Source: Pempheris klunzingeri
Taxonomy: Eukaryota > Chordata > Actinopteri > Acropomatiformes > Pempheridae
Direction of reading: 5' to 3'
Length of the DNA: 64,000 nucleotides
Assembly (NCBI RefSeq): GCF_042242105.1
Contig: NC_092015.1
Location: 13,321,035 to 13,385,034, forward strand
Made by a program: the position numbers and the translations under genes. Below, piece after piece: positions 44,678-64,000 of this stretch (positions are counted from its first letter, which is position 1; each line of letters opens with the position of its first letter). The notes under the pieces are model-generated. The model worked only from the letters and a program-made list of their open reading frames with translations, did no database searches and was not told where the DNA came from.

Positions 44678-46008
44678 GCAGTGGTAATCTACCATTTGAT
44701 GTGGCTGTGAGATCCTCCTGCAGATAGGTAGCTTTTTGTTGTTTGGCAGCCCTCACTTCAGGTTTGACAAGCTTTCCCTTGAGGACATCATAAAATTAAT
44801 TAGCATACCTCAGGAAAATAAAGGGGTGACTGTACTTTTTTCCTTCAGCTGAAACCTGTTAATCAACCATAGATTGTCATGAAAGGCAATAATACCTGAT
44901 AGATTTATGTCAGAAGGCATGAATGAACTGAATTCATAAATAAAAAAGGTGTCAGGGAGATTAGACACATTAGATAAGCAAGTGGAAAAACACGAAAATG
45001 ATCTCACAAAGGAAAATTGTAACTCATCTTCATTTAGATACAACTTTTGTTCTTAAAACTGGTTATTGGGCCTACTGGCATAGGTGTCATTTTCATAGCA
45101 ATAGTCTCAGTTTCACACATCAGTAAAGCAAAGAAGTCATAATAACGTCTGATGTGCCAAGAGGACGTGTTAGAAGACTTTATCCAGTCATAAAACAGCA
45201 TAGTCCGACACGTGTGACACTTATTTATAAGATGCATTTATCATATTTATGTTTACATCAAATGAGATGTAAAGTTGAATAAATGTACAGTATAAACTCT
45301 TTAATAGGCTGAGTGTTTTTTTTCCATGCCACTAGTTATTAGTGTTTGCTTTTTGATCCCGACCAGCTGCAGTTTATAGTTTGCCCAGCCTTTTTATACA
45401 TCTACACATGGCGAGAACAACATCCACAAAGCTGTGATTTACAAATCCTAACAACACCTTTGTTATAATTGTTGGGGGTATTATTAGTTCAGCCCACTTG
45501 CTGGAGTGCAGGAGGATCACATGAGGCCTTTAGGGGGATGGGCAGAGTTTCCAGAGGGTGGTGTGGCTTTAAGAGTTTACTACCATCACTGCGCTCACTC
45601 ACTCACACACACAACTCAGAAAGTTTGGAGGCCAGGCGAGCGGTGGGATACCGACGGATAGGAAGTGACGGGACTGCACGAAGGGGGCATGCAGAGGGAG
45701 AGAAAAAAAGAAAAAGAAGACGGGAATATCAACACAAAGCAGACTGGGAAGCAACGTGCGATCATCGGACTGTTGGCTGGAGCGCGAGAGGGAGACTGAA
45801 ATGCGCGTGATCTTATCAACACCAACAACACAGCGAGAGACTTTCAATGGAAGTGAACTGCGCTCCCACAAGTGAAGAGCAGAGATTTTAGTGAAGAGGT
45901 GGTGGTGGTGGTGGCTGTCGTCTGATTTCTATGACCGTGGAAACTGCTGGCACACCGGGGAGCATATGGAACTGTGACCTATAAACTCCAATCCCGCTTT
46001 GAATATGA

Positions 46009-58343
<12,335 letters not shown>

Positions 58344-59960
58344 CATTTTGTTCTGCATGGTTTAAGAAAAGAGAAATACTTTGGGCCAGGCCAAGCCAAT
58401 GCTTCTCCACCCATGCTATTCAAAGTAAACACAGTAACACTGGACCTCGGTTTATATGATGTTTCGTGAAGCTGTCTCAGGTGGGGAGTGGTGAGATCCA
58501 GATGTTCGAGCTGAAACAGAAATGAATTCAGGTTCCTAATGAGACCAAAACCTTTAAGGAAGGAGAGATGCAGAACGTCGTTCCACTAACTTAAAGCCTT
58601 TCCTGGGAAAATGACATATCGTTGTCAGCTATAATGTGACTTTGCCAAGAAGCTGTCACTTTTGTGCCTTTATTTTGGAGAAATTACTGGAGCAGATGAC
58701 AGATGCCAACAACAATAACCTCTCAAGCAAGCTCTGGTGTTCACAAAGCTAGACAGTGCATTTCTGGTCAATTAAACACCAGCAGAGGAGCAACAGAGTC
58801 CCACTCTGATCAAAGGAGTCATGCAAACATAATCTTCCATTCTGGCAAAGGAAAATTTGGAAGGTGGGTTTATCTTCCTTTTTAAACCTCTGTGAAAAAC
58901 TGTTTAGAACCAGCTAAATGCCTGTTCATGACAACGTAAGCTGGCTGACAAAGAAAATGCTTCTCCAATGCTGGCTTTATTTATTTTGGTTGCAAAGTGA
59001 AATTATGGAGGACTATTTTTGTATCGTTTTGTTAAAAATAACCTCATCAGTTTTCTTTCCTTTTTTTGCATTAAACAAGCGCTTAAAGTCGCATGTCTAA
59101 ACAACAACAGGTCCTCGGTCACAAGAAGTATTCAACACATTTCAATGGATTCATTGGATGTTGTCTCATGGTTGTACAGAGAATGGATAAACAGGTGGAC
59201 TCTTACTCCTCGTGCCCACCAATCTTATGTTTAACAGTGTCAAATAAACCAAAGTCAGTGGAAATGCTGTCAAAAGAAGGGTGTAATGTTTCAGTTTCTA
59301 GAAACAGACTCTTCAGCATGATGTTTTTCCATGTTAGGGTTCACTGTAACTGCAGCGTAGCCTTTTTAAATAATCTATACTGCCATCTTCTGGTTAAACA
59401 AGTTCACTTCCTTCTGTTTTCTGATGAATCTCAACGCCAGAATTCAGGTTTTTGGTTTCTGGTTTTGTCTCTTCATGTCAACAGTTACATTTTCATAATT
59501 TATACATCCCATACCCCTGCTCATTTACATGCATAATTCAAATCTTGAACTTGCGGGACCAAATTTGATTTTGTCTGTCTGTTCTTCGGAGTTGAATAAA
59601 TCGAAGCGTAATCTCAGTTTGTCTTACCACCATCTTCATTTCAGTCTTTTCTGTCATGTCAAATGTTCATTTTGTGTCTTGTGTGTTGGTATGTCCTGCT
59701 AACTAAAGAACCAAATGAGTGAAACATTTCTATTTGTGGCCTTTTCTGGTGATCAAGTGCCTTAACATTTCCACTGATATCTTTGCTATATAATTGTAGA
59801 TTAAGTTTGTAAACATATTTTTTCTATGAAAGAGTTTTGAATATGATGTAAAAAGTTGCCATAAAGAGAAAATGAAGCAATTAGGTGACGTACCATTTTA
59901 AGACTTGTGTTTTAATATGTTTTAATTGTTTCAATAAAGTCTTTCTTTGCACTGCATATA
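58344..59960 (+). other. oaf: oaf 3' untranslated region
   Basis: From the TAG stop to AATAAA at 59933-59938; an earlier AATAAA near 59594 could give a shorter form. No ORF of interest. Confidence 0.6.
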
Positions 59961-60479
59961 GAATTGTAAGTAATTGTTTTGTACATATTTGTGAGTATTT
60001 CATGCCTTTTATTGGACAATATACAGTAGATATATCTGAAAAGGAATAAGGGAGGAAAAAAGTGTCGGTAGTAAAAAAAAAAAAGCTATAGTCTGGGCTG
60101 AATATGTGCTACAGTATAATCATCTCAGCGACCAGGATGCCCCCAAAATATTTGGCGCGGCTCACCACCATGATTTCAACCCAGGTCATGCAGACATATA
60201 CACCAGTGTGCAGCTCTCTATTAAACACATTATGATATTAGCAGTGTGATTACTGAGTAATTCTTCCATTTTGTCCCCCTGCTGGAGGAGAGCGTGTGTG
60301 TAGTTCTTGCTGTTGACCACAGGGTGTCTCCACTGTTCAGAGAAGATGAGACAACATCCGTCGCTTTGGGCAGACATCAGGGAGGAGGCACACATGCTTT
60401 GTTTGTTAATCAAGACTGGCCTGCTATACAATCTAAATTACACTTTAGTGTGGGATGACACAAGCAGGACGCAACGTTT

Positions 60480-60682
60480 CTAGTTGCTGTATCTGCTTGT
60501 ACAGGGAGTGATACAGAGGAGGAGGAGAAACTAAGGGATGCTGGAGGAGGCTGTTGCTGCCAGCAGCTAAAGGTAACAGATAGCAGCCAAACCTTTGACA
60601 CCCTCCTTCAGAAACACATCTCCGCAGGACACAACATCACCCAGGATGTAAAGGAAGAGACGGACACATGTGCGCTATCAAG
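60480..60682 (+). other. tlcd5: Candidate 5' leader exon of tlcd5
   Basis: A strong donor (ATCAAG|GTAATG) at 60683 follows a GC-richer stretch, and the tlcd5 coding exon has a good acceptor at 62429 with its ATG eight bases further in. This fits a non-coding first exon. The 5' end is not defined by the sequence. An ATG at 60668 in this exon would open an out-of-frame upstream ORF. Confidence 0.35.
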
Positions 60683-61104
60683 GTAATGCTATTTTACTGC
60701 CTTTGTGGACAAGTTAAAGCCACACAAATACACAGTTTGTTAGCCCCTTTAACGTTAGCTTCCTACCGGTTAGTTTGCTATCTGATCCAGCTAACTGGGG
60801 AGTTAGCCGGTGTGAGAGCATCCTCTGAAATTAAACGAGGGATAAACTTTGGTCCTCTAACCCTGTCAGTTTAGGAAGTAGTTATCATAGTTTAAGGTTA
60901 GCAAGGGAATAAACATTAGCGCTAACATTAGTCAAGCTAGCTAGATGCTAACTACATATTAGTTGTAATTTCCCAGGTTTCCATGGGAACGTAATTAAAG
61001 TGGTGCCAATGTGCATCTTTTCATCTTGTGTTATCTTATAAACATATGAACCACTTCTGTCATTCAAAGAGCATCAAATAGTCCTAATATCTCATCTGCA
61101 TGAA

Positions 61105-61262
61105 TGTATAAAACTTTATTTAACCAGGAAAGATTTAAAAGCACACAGAACACACAAACATTTAAAATAGGTTTTACATGAATTTTACATGAACTACAAT
61201 ATGTCTCTTAAAGCAGTTTCCCCCTGGGGATTATTAAAGGAATTCTGATTCTGATTATATCC
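61105..61262 (+). repeat. Dispersed fish repeat remnants
   Basis: CTTTATTTAACCAGGAAAGA at the left and CCCCTGGGGATTATTAAAGG with a TTCTGATT tail at the right. Both are common pieces of teleost interspersed repeats. Confidence 0.45.
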
Positions 61263-61833
61263 ATTTAGTATGCTGCTTTGTAAAGAGTTTGGAAATAAAC
61301 CCAAACGAAGTTGTCCAACGACGTGTCGTTTGCTGGATAACAACTTATTTGTGTTGTATGTTATTCATAGTGTGCATAGTTTGATTTATGTCCACATCCA
61401 TATCCCATCTTGGTCTGGACAAGTGTGTATTTTATTTGGTGAGTGTTTGGACAAGTGAGTTGTTCATGACACTCCCAACAGTCCTGATCTGTCCAGGTTA
61501 GTCGATCATCAGCTTTATTATTTTAATAACTGATGAGTCATTTCAAAAAGATCGACATATTCTCACTTCTAATGTGTAAAGATTTGAAGCTGCTACAGTT
61601 TAAATGTGATTATAAATTGAGTTTTGGACCGTTTGCTGAACAAATCAAGTAATGTTAATACATCACACCGGGTAAAATTTTTCTGTATTTTTTGACATTT
61701 AATAATGCTTAATGGGGAGATTTGCCATCCTATTTTGCATAGTGGCATCTAAAGAAAACCGCTTTGAAAAGGTACCCAACTGAGTTATCCTACTTCCTAT
61801 AGCATTACAGCTTCACCTCCCTGTGCCACCCTG

Positions 61834-61857
61834 TCATCCATCCATCCATCCATCCAT
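61834..61857. repeat. (CATC)n microsatellite
   Basis: About six CATC units. Confidence 0.9.
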
Positions 61858-62437
61858 ACAACTGTTAACTTCACCGCACATAACAGCCCAGCCAACAACA
61901 ATATAATTTGGATTGATTTATAGCGTTTTCAAAGGGCACTTGGCATTGAATAACTACTGAAAGGAGCTTTCTCTCTCATGAGAACCGTCTGAGGCCCAGC
62001 ACCCAGTAACCTCTCATCTAGTTTTGAAACTTGCTGAAAGTCTTTGAGACTCAAGTGTACATCTTGTTCCAGTCCACCGAGTGTGGGCCTGTCCATCTGC
62101 ATGGTCTCACCTCCTAGTACAAACGTCACAGCAGAAGAAGAGACGTCCCCCTCACCCCACCAGACCCTCGGCCGGCTAACTATAGTGCTATTATAGTTCA
62201 AGCAAAGGCTATTTGTTGGTCACTTACAAAGGATTGCACAGTCCAAGTCTCTGGATGGTAATACCGTGTCTTTCTACTGTAAGCGATATTACGGAGTAAG
62301 ATGTGCCTCTATGCATTTCTCTCTTTCTATGTAATGTGATTCTGAGTTGGCTTGATGACTGCTGGCATGCAGGTTTTTCAAGTTTTGCAAGTTGGTATTA
62401 GCTGTTCTTCTTGGTTGTCTTTTCTGTAGAGGAGAAG

Positions 62438-63856
<1,419 letters not shown>

Positions 63857-64000
63857 GGGGCTCGTGCTTCTCTAAAATAAATCAATTTACATAATGTCTG
63901 TGTTTTTCACTTTGGGCACACAAGAGACATTACAAAGAAAATCAACCTTTTGTATGTTAAACTGAGATTAGGATATTTCAAAATCATAGTTTCCTATGTT
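63857..64000 (+). other. tlcd5: tlcd5 3' end
   Basis: Short 3' UTR with AATAAA at 63876-63881, then AT-rich DNA to the window end. Confidence 0.7.

Larger units (their letters stand above)
30535..45900. other. Gene-poor stretch between pde9a and oaf
   Basis: About 15 kb with no exon I can support. It may include the pde9a 3' UTR at the left and the oaf promoter at the right. Contents: dispersed repeats (30568-30760, 36242-36328, 41680-42000), several CA/GT microsatellites, an AT palindrome at 42125-42146, and non-repetitive blocks at about 35030-35230 and 39490-39730 that could be enhancers. Confidence 0.6.
59961..62429. other. oaf-tlcd5 spacer and tlcd5 leader intron
   Basis: No coding exon recognised. 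It probably holds the tlcd5 promoter and first non-coding exon (candidate donor at 60683). A repeat pair (61105-61262) and a (CATC)n run (61834-61857) follow. Confidence 0.55.

Overview
This is a piece of a vertebrate chromosome, almost certainly from a ray-finned (teleost) fish. The genes are split into many short exons with GT-AG introns, and each protein matches a known vertebrate family. The non-coding DNA holds CA/GT microsatellites and repeat families typical of fish genomes. No bacterial, viral or CRISPR features are present. All genes recognised run on the + strand.

Layout: (1) 477-2274 is one large, very acidic exon of 599 codons; the start of its gene lies before the window. (2) 5739-9141 is a small neurogranin gene (nrgn) with an IQ calmodulin-binding motif. 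(3) 13368-19481 is hepacam (GlialCAM), seven exons, an Ig-family adhesion protein. (4) 24324-30347 (perhaps to 30534) is pde9a, a cGMP phosphodiesterase, 17 clear exons plus one uncertain last exon. (5) 46120-58343 is oaf (out at first homologue), a secreted protein in four exons with a 10.4 kb first intron. (6) 62438-63856 is tlcd5 (formerly tmem136), a TLC-domain membrane protein with two coding exons. The two largest gene-poor stretches are the 15.6 kb between pde9a and oaf and oaf intron 1. They hold repeats, microsatellites and a few AT-rich-core blocks that look like conserved enhancers.

The genes do not form a pathway. nrgn, hepacam and pde9a all belong to families with strong nervous-system expression in vertebrates. 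From memory, human NRGN and HEPACAM lie at 11q24.2, OAF and TLCD5 at 11q23.3, and PDE9A at 21q22.3, so the window joins blocks that are separate in human.

The most interesting observation concerns the acidic exon and nrgn. The acidic exon ends in a phase-0 donor and nrgn exon 2, which carries the IQ motif, starts with a phase-0 acceptor. No other plausible partner exon was seen between them. In human, SPA17 (RIIa domain, acidic stretch, IQ motif) lies directly beside NRGN. The acidic exon may therefore belong to a spa17-like gene that borrows the neurogranin IQ exon, giving one locus with two very different calmodulin-binding products. This is an inference and needs transcript evidence.
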